NCBI RefSeq assembly: GCF_012933465.1
Contig: NZ_JABBND010000003.1
Coordinates: forward strand, 62,001 to 126,000
Reading direction: 5' to 3'
DNA from: Actinomycetospora sp. TBRC 11914
GTDB lineage: Bacteria > Actinomycetota > Actinomycetes > Mycobacteriales > Pseudonocardiaceae
Length of the DNA: 64,000 nucleotides
The notes under the pieces are model-generated. The model was not told the DNA's origin, did no database searches, and saw nothing but the letters and a program-made list of their open reading frames with translations. The position numbers and the translations under genes were made by a program. This document shows positions 26,486 through 35,253 of this stretch, in pieces (position 1 is the first letter of the stretch; each line of letters starts with the position of its first letter).

Positions 26486-29242
26486 CTACGCCCCGAGCCG
26501 CCGCGGCCCGGCGTCGCGGGGGCCCGGCGGCGGCCCCAGGACCGCGCGCATCGAGGTCGGGTAGACGCCCTGCTCGGCGACGAGGATCGGGTCGAGCGCC
26601 AGCGAGCGCAGCTCCGGGACGTGGTCGGCGAGCTGCCCGACGCGCAGCAGCAGGTCCTCCAGCGCCGCCAGGTCCATCGGACGGCTCCCGCGGTAGCCGT
26701 CGAGCAGCGGGGCGGCCCGCGGGGCCCGGACCAGGGTGTGGGCGTCCATCGTCGAGAGCGGCGTCGCGCAGTAGGCGCGGTCGCCCAGCAGCTCGGTGAC
26801 CACGCCGGCGAGGCCGAACGACACCAGTGAGCCGAACGACGGGTCGTCGCGCAGCTCCACCACCACCGGCAGCCCCGGCGGGACCTGGGCCTGCACGTCC
26901 ACCTCCGGCGAGCCGGAGAGCTGGGCGAGCTGCTGGTAGGCCGACGTGACCGCGTCGGGGTCGGTGAGCCCGAGGCGCACCCCCGCGAGGTCGCTGCGGT
27001 GGCGCCACGTGCGGACCACGGTCTTCAGCACCACCGGGCCGCCGAGCTCCGCGGCCGCGTCCACCGCCTCCTGCGCCGAGCGGGCCCGGCGGAACGGCGC
27101 CACCCGAATGCCGACGGCGCGCAGCAGCGCGTCGGTCTGCTCGTCGGAGAGCACCGTCGCCGTCTCCTGCGGCCCCCACCCGTCGACCAGCGCCCGCGCT
27201 GCGGTGAGGTCGCAGCCCGGCGGGACGACGAAGTCGCCGACCGGGCGCTCGAGCCACTGCGTGTACCGCACGACGCGGGCCAGGGCGAGCACCGCCCGTT
27301 CCGGCGACGGGTAGGACGGGACGCTGCCGCGGGCCGGCACGTCCGCGCCGCCCGCCTCGGGGGGCGAGGGCACGACGAGGTGCTCGGGCACCCCGGCCGA
27401 GGCGAGGAACGTGGTCGCCACCGGCTTGTCCGCCCCGGTCACGACCTCGGCGAGCGCGTCGGCGTGCTCGTTCCCCTCGGTGGACACCGGCGGCGAGAAC
27501 ACGATCACCAGCGCGTCGCAGCCGTCGTCCTCCAGGGCGCGCGCCGCCGCGTCGGCCAGCTCGGCCGGCTCGGCCATCGCGCCGACGTCGATCGGTGGGA
27601 ACGCCAGGTGCATCCCGTGGGCGAGCGCGACGTCAGCGGCGAGCACCCCGAGCGCGCTGGAGTTCCCGACGACGCCGATGCGCGGACCGGCCGGCAGCGG
27701 CTGGTTCGCCACGAGCAGGGCCACGTCGAAGAGCTCGTCGACCGAGCTCACCCGGATCACGCCGGACTGGTCGAACACCGCCGCGACCGAGGCCTCCTCC
27801 AGCGGCGACGTCGACGCGGCGAGCCCGGGCGTCGCGTGCCGCCCGCTCGCGACCGCGACCACCGGCTTGCGGCGCGCGAGACGGCGGGCCACCCGGGCGA
27901 ACTTGCGCGGGTTGCCGAAGCTCTCCAGGTAGAGCAGCACCACGTCGGTGGCCGGGTCGGTGTCCCAGTACTGCATGAGGTCGTTGCCCGAGAGGTCCGC
28001 GCGGTTCCCGGCCGAGACGAACGTCGAGAGACCCAGCCGGCGCTGGGCCGCCGTCGCGAGGATCTGGATGCCCAGGGCGCCGGACTGGCAGAAGAACCCC
28101 ACCCGACCCGCGGGCGGCAGCTGCGGCGCGAGCGTGGCGTTGAGGCGGTAGCCCGGGTCGAGGTTGACGACGCCGAGGGCGCTCGGCCCGACGACGCGCA
28201 TCCCGCGCGACCGCGCGAGGGTGACCAGCTCGCGCTGCGCGGCGACGCCCTCGTCGCCGGTCTCGCCGAACCCGGAAGTGACGACGACGAGGGCCTTGAC
28301 CCCCTTGGCCAGGCTGCCGTCGACGACGTCGGAGACCTCGGGGGCGGGCACGGCGACGACGGCGAGGTCGACGTCGTCGGGGATGTCGAGCACCGTCGGA
28401 TACGCGCGGACCCCGCGGACCGACCGGTGGTCGGGGTTCACCGGGTAGACCGGCCCGGTGAAGCCCCCGCGCAGCAGGTTCGCGAGCACGACGTGGCCGA
28501 GCTTGCCCGGATCGGTCGACGCGCCGACCACGGCCACCGAGCGCGGGTGCAGGACGTTCGCGACGCTGCGGGCCTCCGCGGCCTGCTCGCGGGCCAGGCG
28601 GACCTCGGTGGAGCGCTCGGTGGCGGCCACGTCGAACTCGAGGTGCAGCGTCGAGCCCTCCATGGCCCGGGTCACGTCGTACCCGGCCTGCCGGAAGGTG
28701 CGGATCATGCCGCGGTTCTCGGTGAGCACCTCGGCGACGAACCGGGTGATCCCCACCTCCTCGGCCGCCGCGGCGAGGTGCTCGAGCAGGATCGAGCCGA
28801 GGCCGCGACCCTGGTGGTCGTCGCGGACGACGAACGCCACCTCGGCGGAGTCGCTCTTCCCGCCGTCCCCGTTCGGCCCCAGCCGGACGTACCGGCCGAT
28901 CGCGATGATCTCCCCGCCCAGCCAGAGCACGAGGGCCACCGAGTCGTGGTGGTCGACCTCGACGAAGCGCTTGAGGTCGCGGGCGGGGATCGTCGGGTAG
29001 GGGCTGAAGTAGCGGTAGTAGCGGGTGCGCTCGGAGAGCCGGGAGTGGAACGCCACGACGGCGTCGGCGTCGTCCGGGCTGATGGGCCGCAGGTGGGCGG
29101 TGGCGCCGTCGGCGGCGACGACGTCGGCCTCCCAGTGCTGCGGGTAGGGCGCGTCGGGGGCGGCCCGCATCGGCACGGTGTCGGCCTCGAGGGCGGCGTG
29201 GCCGTCGGTGTCCTGCGCGGTCCCGGCAGGCTGGGTGCTCAT
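26486..29242 (-). CDS. GNAT acetyltransferase fused to NDP-forming acyl-CoA synthetase (PatA-like protein acetyltransferase)
   Basis: 918 residues. Residues about 20-195 are a GNAT domain (VVRDDHQGRGLGSILLEHLA is the acetyl-CoA loop). The rest is an acetate-CoA ligase (NDP-forming) homologue: a CoA-binding Rossmann domain (SVAVVGASTDPGKLGHVVLA), a ligase domain, and a C-terminal ATP-grasp part. The GNAT-first order resembles Streptomyces lividans PatA, the reverse of enterobacterial Pat. Such proteins acetylate and inactivate AMP-forming acyl-CoA synthetases, with the ligase part as a sensor. The start is 3 bp after the acuC stop, so deacetylase and acetyltransferase are co-transcribed. The probable target is Acs (K611), encoded at 20175-22121. 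Confidence 0.9.
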   Translation of the reverse strand: MSTQPAGTAQDTDGHAALEADTVPMRAAPDAPYPQHWEADVVAADGATAHLRPISPDDADAVVAFHSRLSERTRYYRYFSPYPTIPARDLKRFVEVDHHDSVALVLWLGGEIIAIGRYVRLGPNGDGGKSDSAEVAFVVRDDHQGRGLGSILLEHLAAAAEEVGITRFVAEVLTENRGMIRTFRQAGYDVTRAMEGSTLHLEFDVAATERSTEVRLAREQAAEARSVANVLHPRSVAVVGASTDPGKLGHVVLANLLRGGFTGPVYPVNPDHRSVRGVRAYPTVLDIPDDVDLAVVAVPAPEVSDVVDGSLAKGVKALVVVTSGFGETGDEGVAAQRELVTLARSRGMRVVGPSALGVVNLDPGYRLNATLAPQLPPAGRVGFFCQSGALGIQILATAAQRRLGLSTFVSAGNRADLSGNDLMQYWDTDPATDVVLLYLESFGNPRKFARVARRLARRKPVVAVASGRHATPGLAASTSPLEEASVAAVFDQSGVIRVSSVDELFDVALLVANQPLPAGPRIGVVGNSSALGVLAADVALAHGMHLAFPPIDVGAMAEPAELADAAARALEDDGCDALVIVFSPPVSTEGNEHADALAEVVTGADKPVATTFLASAGVPEHLVVPSPPEAGGADVPARGSVPSYPSPERAVLALARVVRYTQWLERPVGDFVVPPGCDLTAARALVDGWGPQETATVLSDEQTDALLRAVGIRVAPFRRARSAQEAVDAAAELGGPVVLKTVVRTWRHRSDLAGVRLGLTDPDAVTSAYQQLAQLSGSPEVDVQAQVPPGLPVVVELRDDPSFGSLVSFGLAGVVTELLGDRAYCATPLSTMDAHTLVRAPRAAPLLDGYRGSRPMDLAALEDLLLRVGQLADHVPELRSLALDPILVAEQGVYPTSMRAVLGPPPGPRDAGPRRLGA

Positions 29243-29245
29243 CGG

Positions 29246-30412
29246 TCAGTCCAGGACGTTCTGGGGTTCCAGGCCGTGCAGCGGGAACACCGCGCGGCGG
29301 GTCTCGAGGACGAAGCGGTCCACGTCGATCTCGGTGTACCCGCCCCACGGCGTCCAGTCCGTGGGTGAGTCCTCCGTCATGGAGGTCGGCAGCGGCCGCG
29401 TCGAGAGCTCCGCGGCGTAGGAGGTCCAGGAGGCGGGGATGGGGCGCTGCGGGTCGAGGTCGCGGTCGAGCACCGTGGCGAGCAGGTGGGTCCAGGAGCG
29501 CGGGACCCCGCGGACCAGGTTGTAGCCCCCGCCCCCCAGCGCCAGCCACTTCCCGCCCGCGTACTCGGCGGCGAGGTCCCGGCACGCCCGGTAGATCGCC
29601 CGGTGCCCGTCGACGGACAGCGCGAGCTCGGCCAGCGGGTCCTCGTGGTGGGTGTCCGCGCCGCACTGGGTGACGAGGATCTGCGGCTCGAACGCCCGCA
29701 GCAGACCGGGCACGACGGCGTGGAACGCGCGCAGCCACTCGCGGTCGCGCGTGCCCGGTGGGAGCGGCAGGTTCACCGCGGTGCCGGCGGCGGCCCCCTC
29801 GCCGAGCTCGGAGGCGAACCCGGTGCCCGGCCACAGGGTGCGCGGGTGCTGGTGGACCGAGACCGTGAGCACCCGCGGGTCGTCGACGAACGCCGCCTGG
29901 ACCCCGTCGCCGTGGTGGACGTCGGTGTCGAGGTAGGCGATGCGGGTGTAGCCGTGGTCGAGCAGCCACGAGATGGCGATCGCGCAGTCGTTGTAGATGC
30001 AGAAGCCCCACGCGTGGTCGCGCATGGCGTGGTGCAGGCCGCCGGAGAGGTTGACCGCGCGGTCGGCGCGGCCCTCGGCGATCTCCCGCGCCGCCGCGAT
30101 CGAGCCGCCCGCGACGAGCGCGGCCGCGTCGTGCATGCCCTCGAAGATCGGGTTGTCCATGGTGCCGAGCTGGTGGACCGGGTCGTCGCCCTCGCGCGGG
30201 GCGCGGCGCACCGCCTCCAGGTAGGACGCGACGTGGACCCGCTCGAGCTCGGCGTCGGGTGCCGGGTCCGGGATCAGCGGTTCGATGCCCTCGAGCACAC
30301 CCAGCGACCGGGCCAGGCGCATCGTCAGGTCGAGGCGCACCGGGTGCAGCGGGTGGTCCGAGGACAACTTGTAGGCGAGCAGGGCCTCGTCCCAGACCAC
30401 GGTGGTGCGCAT
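29246..30412 (-). CDS. acuC: AcuC-like class I/II histone-deacetylase-fold protein
   Basis: 388-residue Zn-dependent lysine deacetylase. Catalytic features present: the His pair in SGGLHHAMRDHAWGFCIYND, the zinc-binding YLDTDVHHGDG, the second aspartate in VTQCGADTHHEDPL, and LALGGGGYN. In Bacillus AcuC reactivates acetylated AcsA; here it is immediately upstream of the PatA-like gene, forming an opposing enzyme pair in one operon. ATG 30412 gives the usual MRTTVVWDEALLAYK start. Confidence 0.92.
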   Translation of the reverse strand: MRTTVVWDEALLAYKLSSDHPLHPVRLDLTMRLARSLGVLEGIEPLIPDPAPDAELERVHVASYLEAVRRAPREGDDPVHQLGTMDNPIFEGMHDAAALVAGGSIAAAREIAEGRADRAVNLSGGLHHAMRDHAWGFCIYNDCAIAISWLLDHGYTRIAYLDTDVHHGDGVQAAFVDDPRVLTVSVHQHPRTLWPGTGFASELGEGAAAGTAVNLPLPPGTRDREWLRAFHAVVPGLLRAFEPQILVTQCGADTHHEDPLAELALSVDGHRAIYRACRDLAAEYAGGKWLALGGGGYNLVRGVPRSWTHLLATVLDRDLDPQRPIPASWTSYAAELSTRPLPTSMTEDSPTDWTPWGGYTEIDVDRFVLETRRAVFPLHGLEPQNVLD

Positions 30413-30449
30413 GGGCCCGACGCTACCGAGGACCACGTCCCGCGCGAGG

Positions 30450-31367
30450 TCAGGCGCCGGTGGCCACCGGCCGCTTGGTGGCGCACCAGTTCGACCACGA
30501 GCCGACGTAGAGCGCCACCGGGTCCTCCGGCGGGCGGACCCCGGCGATCTCCGCGGCGAGCACGAGCATCGCCGCGCTCACGCCCGACCCGCAGTAGGCG
30601 CCGACCGGCCCGGCCTCCCCCACCACCGGCCGCAGGGCCTCGGCCAGCTCCTCCGGGGCGCGCCACCGGCCGTCCCCGTCGAGCAACGACCCGGCCGGGA
30701 GGTTGGCCGCGCCGGGGACGTGGCCCGCCACCGGGTCGATCGGCTCGGTCTCGCCGCGGAAGCGCTCGGGGGCGCGGGCGTCGAGCAGCACCCCGCGGTC
30801 CGCGACGTCGACCGCGGCGTCGGCGGTGAGCACCGGCATGGCGCCCGCCGTGATCGCGATCTCGCCCGGGGTGCGGGCGCCCCCGGACTCGGTCGAGGTC
30901 GGGCCGCCGGCCGTGGTCCAGGCGTCGAACCCGCCGTCGAGCACGCGGACCCGCTCCGGGGCGAGCCCGGCCCAGCGCAGCACCCACCAGGCCCGCGCGG
31001 CGGCCATGCCGTCGCCCGCGCCGACCCCGTCGTGGACGACGACGCTGGTCGCCGCGTCGATCCCGGCGCGGCGCAACGTGGTCTGCAGGTCGTCGGGGTC
31101 GGGCAGCGGGTGGCGGCCGGCCGGGCCGGGCGGGCCCGCGAGGTCGGTGTCGATGTCGAGGAACACCGCCCCCGGCACGTGCCCGGCGTCGAAGTCGGGC
31201 TCGCCGACCGGGTCGGGACGCCGGCGCGGCTTGCGTCCCTTGGGCGGCGGGACCAGCCGCCAGCGGACGTCCAGCACGACCGGACGCCCGCCGGTCCCGG
31301 CCGGGCCGTCGGCGAGCTCGGAGATCAGGTCCGGGGCGGCGACGAGCGGTGCAGCGGTGGTCGGCAC
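30450..31367 (-). CDS. sseA: thiosulfate/3-mercaptopyruvate sulfurtransferase
   Basis: 305-residue tandem rhodanese: an inactive N-terminal domain (VVLDVRWRLVPP, FDAGHVPGAVFLDID) and a catalytic C-terminal domain with the six-residue loop CGSGVS. The CGSGV(S/T)A loop is characteristic of 3-mercaptopyruvate sulfurtransferases. It transfers sulfane sulfur to cyanide or thiols in the cytoplasm. GTG 31367. It is upstream of acuC on the same strand with 37 bp between, possibly the first gene of that operon. Confidence 0.9.
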   Translation of the reverse strand: MPTTAAPLVAAPDLISELADGPAGTGGRPVVLDVRWRLVPPPKGRKPRRRPDPVGEPDFDAGHVPGAVFLDIDTDLAGPPGPAGRHPLPDPDDLQTTLRRAGIDAATSVVVHDGVGAGDGMAAARAWWVLRWAGLAPERVRVLDGGFDAWTTAGGPTSTESGGARTPGEIAITAGAMPVLTADAAVDVADRGVLLDARAPERFRGETEPIDPVAGHVPGAANLPAGSLLDGDGRWRAPEELAEALRPVVGEAGPVGAYCGSGVSAAMLVLAAEIAGVRPPEDPVALYVGSWSNWCATKRPVATGA

Positions 31368-31424
31368 GTCCCCATCGTGCCCCTGCCGTCGCCGCGCCGC
31401 GGTCCACGGTGTCGCCCCCCTCGG

Positions 31425-31430
31425 TAGGAT
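31425..31430 (+). promoter_or_regulatory. candidate -10 box of ideR
   Basis: TAGGAT fits TANNNT and lies 26 bp before the ideR ATG; no convincing -35 is visible. Confidence 0.35.
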
Positions 31431-31456
31431 CGGGTACGGGACCGGAAGGGGTGGGG

Positions 31457-32170
31457 ATGAACGACCTCATCGACACCACGGAGATGTACCTGCGCACGGT
31501 GTACGAGCTCGAGGAAGAGGGCGTCACGCCGCTGCGCGCGCGCATCGCCGAGCGCCTCGAGCAGAGCGGCCCGACGGTGAGCCAGACGGTCGCCCGGATG
31601 GAGCGCGACGGGCTGGTGCAGGTGGCGGGCGACCGTCACCTCGAGCTCACCCCCGAGGGCCGCGCCAAGGCCGTCTCCGTCATGCGCAAGCACCGTCTCG
31701 CCGAGCTCCTGCTGGTCAACGTCATCGGCCTGGAGTGGGAGCACGTGCACACCGAGGCGTGCCGGTGGGAGCACGTGATGAGCGAGGCCGTCGAGAAGAA
31801 GGTCTTCGCGCTCCTCGGTGAGCCCTCGGTGTCCCCGTACGGCAACCCGATCCCCGGGCTGGACGAGCTGCGCGGCGGCCTCAACGAGCTGCCCACCCGC
31901 ACCCCGACGCCCGACGAGGCCGGCCTGGTCCGGCTCGACGAGTTCGCGCGCTCGGGCGGCGGCAAGGTCGTCATCCGCCGGATCGCCGAGCACGTGCAGC
32001 TCAACGAGTCGCTGATGGCGGGGCTGAAGTCGGCGGGCGTGCTGCCGGGCAGCGACGTCGAGGTCGTGGGCATCCCCCGCTTCGGCGACGCGGTGAACGT
32101 CGGCCACGGCGGCCAGCGCTCCGAGGTCGACCCCCTGGTGGCGCACGCGGTGCTGGTCCGCGCCGTCTAG
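31457..32170 (+). CDS. ideR: iron-dependent regulator IdeR/DtxR
   Basis: 237-residue metal-activated repressor of iron uptake. DtxR ligands fall at their classical numbers: M10, C102, E105 and H106 for the primary site, and H79, E83 and H98 for the ancillary one. The winged helix-turn-helix SGPTVSQTVARMERDGLV and a C-terminal SH3-like domain are both present. GGAAGGGG precedes ATG 31457. This is the housekeeping iron regulator in the usual neighbourhood of sigB and galE. Confidence 0.96.
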   Translation: MNDLIDTTEMYLRTVYELEEEGVTPLRARIAERLEQSGPTVSQTVARMERDGLVQVAGDRHLELTPEGRAKAVSVMRKHRLAELLLVNVIGLEWEHVHTEACRWEHVMSEAVEKKVFALLGEPSVSPYGNPIPGLDELRGGLNELPTRTPTPDEAGLVRLDEFARSGGGKVVIRRIAEHVQLNESLMAGLKSAGVLPGSDVEVVGIPRFGDAVNVGHGGQRSEVDPLVAHAVLVRAV

Positions 32171-32200
32171 GGGCCGCCCGCCGTCGTCCCGGCCCGGCGA

Positions 32201-32250
32201 GGGGCACATGTCGCACGTCCGCGACCTCCCCGGCCCGCCTGATGTGCCCC
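32201..32250. terminator. stem-loop after ideR
   Basis: GGGGCACAT (32201-32209) pairs with ATGTGCCCC (32242-32250), and a GTCGC/GCGAC stem lies inside the loop. It is about 30 nt after the ideR stop. The structure is composite, so terminator function is only likely. Confidence 0.5.
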
Positions 32251-32338
32251 GGGATCATGGGGTGGGCGGAGCTCCCGGACCCCCGGTCCCGGCGCCGCGC
32301 TGATCGGCCGCACAGCGACGTACGCCAGACTCGTGCTC

Positions 32339-33334
32339 ATGAAGCTGCTCGTCACCGGAGGCGCCGGCTACGTCGGCAGTGTGTGCACCGCCCACCTGCT
32401 CGCCGCCGGCCACGAGGTCACCGTCCTCGACGACCTCTCCACCGGGCACCGTGACGCCGTGCCCGCCGCCGCGGCGTTCGTGGAGGGCGACGTCGCCGCC
32501 GCGGCTGCGGACGTCCTGGGCTCCGGCGCGTTCGACGGGGTGCTGCACTTCGCGGCGCGCTCGCTGGTCGGCGAGTCCGTCGTGGACCCGGCGAAGTACT
32601 GGCACGGCAACGTGGTCACCTCGCTCGCGCTCCTCGACGCCGTGCGCGCCCACCGGGTGCCGCGGCTGGTGTTCTCGTCCACGGCCGCCACCTACGGCGA
32701 GCCCGAGACCAGCCCGATCACCGAGGACTCCCCCACCCGCCCGACCAACCCCTACGGCGCGACGAAGCTCGCCATCGACCACGCGATCACGTCCTACGCC
32801 GCGGCCTCGCACGGGGAGCTCGGCGCGGTGTCGCTGCGCTACTTCAACGTCGCCGGCGCCCACCGCCCCGCCGACGGCCCGATGCTCGGCGAGCGGCACA
32901 CCACCGAGACGCACCTCATCCCGCTCGTGCTGCAGGTCGCCCTCGGCGTGCGCGAGCACGTCTCGATGTTCGGCGACGACTGGCCGACCCCGGACGGCAC
33001 CTGCGTGCGCGACTACATCCACGTCGACGACCTCGCCGCCGCCCACCTGCTCGCCCTCGATGCCGCCGAGGCCGACGGGCACCTGGTGTGCAACCTCGGC
33101 AACGGCACCGGGTTCTCGGTCCGCGAGGTGGTCGAGGCCTGCCGGCGGGTGACCGGCCACCCGATCCCCGCGGTGGTGGCGCCGCGCCGCGCGGGTGACC
33201 CGGCCGTGCTGGTCGCCTCCGCCGAGCGCGCACGGACCCGGCTGGGCTGGGCACCGCGGCGCGGCGACCTCGACGGGATCGTCGCCGACGCCTGGGCCTT
33301 CGCCCAGGCCGGGCGGGTCGGGGTGGGCGCCTGA
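32339..33334 (+). CDS. galE: UDP-glucose 4-epimerase
   Basis: 331-residue extended short-chain dehydrogenase interconverting UDP-glucose and UDP-galactose for envelope polysaccharide. TGGAGYVGS (NAD binding) at 6-14, [10 protein letters not shown] with the catalytic Thr/Ser, YGATK (Tyr-x3-Lys), and [13 protein letters not shown] are all intact. ATG 32339 rather than the GTG six bases upstream. The stop shares an A with the next ATG (TGATG). Confidence 0.93.
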   Translation: MKLLVTGGAGYVGSVCTAHLLAAGHEVTVLDDLSTGHRDAVPAAAAFVEGDVAAAAADVLGSGAFDGVLHFAARSLVGESVVDPAKYWHGNVVTSLALLDAVRAHRVPRLVFSSTAATYGEPETSPITEDSPTRPTNPYGATKLAIDHAITSYAAASHGELGAVSLRYFNVAGAHRPADGPMLGERHTTETHLIPLVLQVALGVREHVSMFGDDWPTPDGTCVRDYIHVDDLAAAHLLALDAAEADGHLVCNLGNGTGFSVREVVEACRRVTGHPIPAVVAPRRAGDPAVLVASAERARTRLGWAPRRGDLDGIVADAWAFAQAGRVGVGA

Positions 33335-34020
33335 TGCCGTCGCCCACGGCCCGCTCCGACTCCCGGCTGGTGCTGTTCGACCTCGACGGCACCCTCGTCG
33401 ACTCCGGCCCGGGCATCCGCGCGTCGATCCGCCACGCCACCACCGCCGTCGGGCTCCCGGAGCCCACCCCGGAGCAGCTGCGCGACCTCATCGGGCCGCC
33501 GTTCCCGGCGGCCTTCCGCGACGTGCTCGGCGTCGACGTCGAGACGGCCGAGGTCATGATGGCGGCCTACCGGCAGCACTACGGCGGCGGCGCCATGTTC
33601 GACGTCGAGCCCTACGAGGGCATCCCCGAGGCGCTCGAGGACCTCGCCGCCCGGGGGGACGTCCTCGCCGTCACCACCAGCAAGCCCGCCGGCTACGCCC
33701 GCGAGATCGTCGAGCACCTCGGGCTCACCGCGCTGTTCGCGGGCGGGGTCCACGGGGCCGCGCACGACGGCAGCGTCGAGGGCAAGGCCGCCGTCGTCGG
33801 GCTCGCCCTGACCCAGCACGCGAACCGGCACGCCGACGGGTCGATGGCGGGGCTGGTCGGCGACCGCCACCACGACGTCGAGGGCGCCCGCCACCACGAC
33901 CTGCCCTGCGTGGGCGTGTCCTGGGGCTTCGGGGGCCGCGCCGAGCTCGAGGCGGCGGGCGCGGTGGCCGTGGTCGACAAGCCCGCCGAGATCGCGGCCG
34001 CCCTCGACGACCTGGGCTGA
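33334..34020 (+). CDS. HAD-family phosphatase (phosphoglycolate phosphatase-like)
   Basis: 228 residues. Motif I FDLDGTLVDS at 15-24 supplies the nucleophilic and acid/base aspartates, motif II is TTSK, and motif IV GDRHHDVEGA binds Mg2+. The cap domain is the alpha-helical type of Gph/PGMB proteins. Translation is probably coupled to galE (TGATG overlap), so a sugar phosphate is a reasonable substrate guess. Confidence 0.88.
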   Translation: MPSPTARSDSRLVLFDLDGTLVDSGPGIRASIRHATTAVGLPEPTPEQLRDLIGPPFPAAFRDVLGVDVETAEVMMAAYRQHYGGGAMFDVEPYEGIPEALEDLAARGDVLAVTTSKPAGYAREIVEHLGLTALFAGGVHGAAHDGSVEGKAAVVGLALTQHANRHADGSMAGLVGDRHHDVEGARHHDLPCVGVSWGFGGRAELEAAGAVAVVDKPAEIAAALDDLG

Positions 34021-34027
34021 CCGCCCG

Positions 34028-35146
34028 TCACGCCACCAGCCGCGCGGCCGACTCGGCCGCCGCCCCGGCGATCATCTCCCGGACCGTGGCGGGGTCGATC
34101 CCGGCCGCGACGATGCTGCCGAGCAGCCGGCTGAGCTGGTGGCCCGGGTCGGCGTCCATGGCGCGGACGAGGGCCGTCGTCAGGGCCGCGCCGCCGCCGT
34201 GGTCGAGGGTGGCGAACGCCAGGAGTGTGGCCGGCTCCGCGACCTCCGGCGCGGGCACCGCCCGCGCGAGCAGTGTCCACAGCTGCTCGGCGTGGGCCGG
34301 GTCGACGGCGTCGTCGTGGCCGGCGGCGAAGCCCAGGCAGACGTCGCGCACCCGCGGGTCGCACAGCGCGACCGCGAGCCGGGCGATCTCCTCCTCCGCG
34401 AGCACCACGCCCCGCCCGACCTCCGCCACCGCGTGCCGGACCGCCTCGAGGTCCCGCCGCGCGGCGGTGACGCCCGACAGTTCCCGGTCGGTGAGGGCGG
34501 CCTCGTGGGCGTCGTCGACGAGCTCGCGACGACGCGGGCTGTTCGCCGCCGGGTCGGGGGCGAGGACCGCCTCCGCCTCGGAGCGGGACCCGTAGGTGAC
34601 CCGCCCGGCCGCCGCGGTCTCGGCGGCGGCGAGGGTGCCGGTCGGGTCGGACACGGTGCCCGTGCACCCGCAGTCGTCGTAACAGGCCCAGGGGGCGCCC
34701 TCGGCGACGCGGGCGGCCCACACGGCCCCGGTCACCGGCACCCCGATCTCGTCGAAGGACTCCCGCAGGGCCGCGACGAGCGCCCGGTGCGGTGGCTCGC
34801 CGTCGGGGTCGGTGTCGGCGACGACGACCACCACGAGCGAGTCGGGCGCCGCCGGCTCGAGGCGCTGGCGCACCGCCGCGACGAGCACCCGGTCGACCTC
34901 GGCGCGCTCGTGCGGCTCGGCCCGCGGCACCAGGTCGACCCGGGCCATCCCCCCGACGCGGCTGCGCCCGCCATGGCGGTGCATCGCGACGACCACGAAC
35001 GAGTCCTCGGGGACGAACCCGAGCATCGACGGCAGCGAGGCGACGAGGTCCTGCGGGCCCGCGAGCCGGACCACCACCTCCTCCCCCGACGACGGTGAGG
35101 AGGACGCTCGGGACGGCCGGCGGCGGGTGCGCTTGCGGGAGCTCAT
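34028..35146 (-). CDS. DUF4192 family protein
   Basis: 372 residues. LAGPQDLVASLPSMLGFVPEDSFVVVAM is the family hallmark, followed by GMARVDL and, further on, a cysteine motif (ACYDDCGCTG) that may bind metal. DUF4192 is an actinobacterial cytosolic family without assigned function. ATG 35146 starts with a basic head (MSSRKRTRRRPSR). It is convergent with the HAD gene with only 7 bp between stops. Confidence 0.88.
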   Translation of the reverse strand: MSSRKRTRRRPSRASSSPSSGEEVVVRLAGPQDLVASLPSMLGFVPEDSFVVVAMHRHGGRSRVGGMARVDLVPRAEPHERAEVDRVLVAAVRQRLEPAAPDSLVVVVVADTDPDGEPPHRALVAALRESFDEIGVPVTGAVWAARVAEGAPWACYDDCGCTGTVSDPTGTLAAAETAAAGRVTYGSRSEAEAVLAPDPAANSPRRRELVDDAHEAALTDRELSGVTAARRDLEAVRHAVAEVGRGVVLAEEEIARLAVALCDPRVRDVCLGFAAGHDDAVDPAHAEQLWTLLARAVPAPEVAEPATLLAFATLDHGGGAALTTALVRAMDADPGHQLSRLLGSIVAAGIDPATVREMIAGAAAESAARLVA

Positions 35147-35205
35147 GCCGCTTCGACTCCGGGCGCCGCGCCTCGGCTCCACGGATCACCCGAAAGGCCG
35201 CAGGC

Positions 35206-35251
35206 CATGTGAACGGATTTGGTCGCCTGGACGACCAAATCCGTTCACATG
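35206..35251 (-). terminator. 20-bp perfect-stem hairpin
   Basis: Arms 35206-35225 and 35232-35251 around loop CCTGGA, starting 2 nt after the baeRF2 stop. It is a terminator separating that gene from DUF4192; no T-tract. Confidence 0.8.
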
Positions 35252-35253
35252 CG

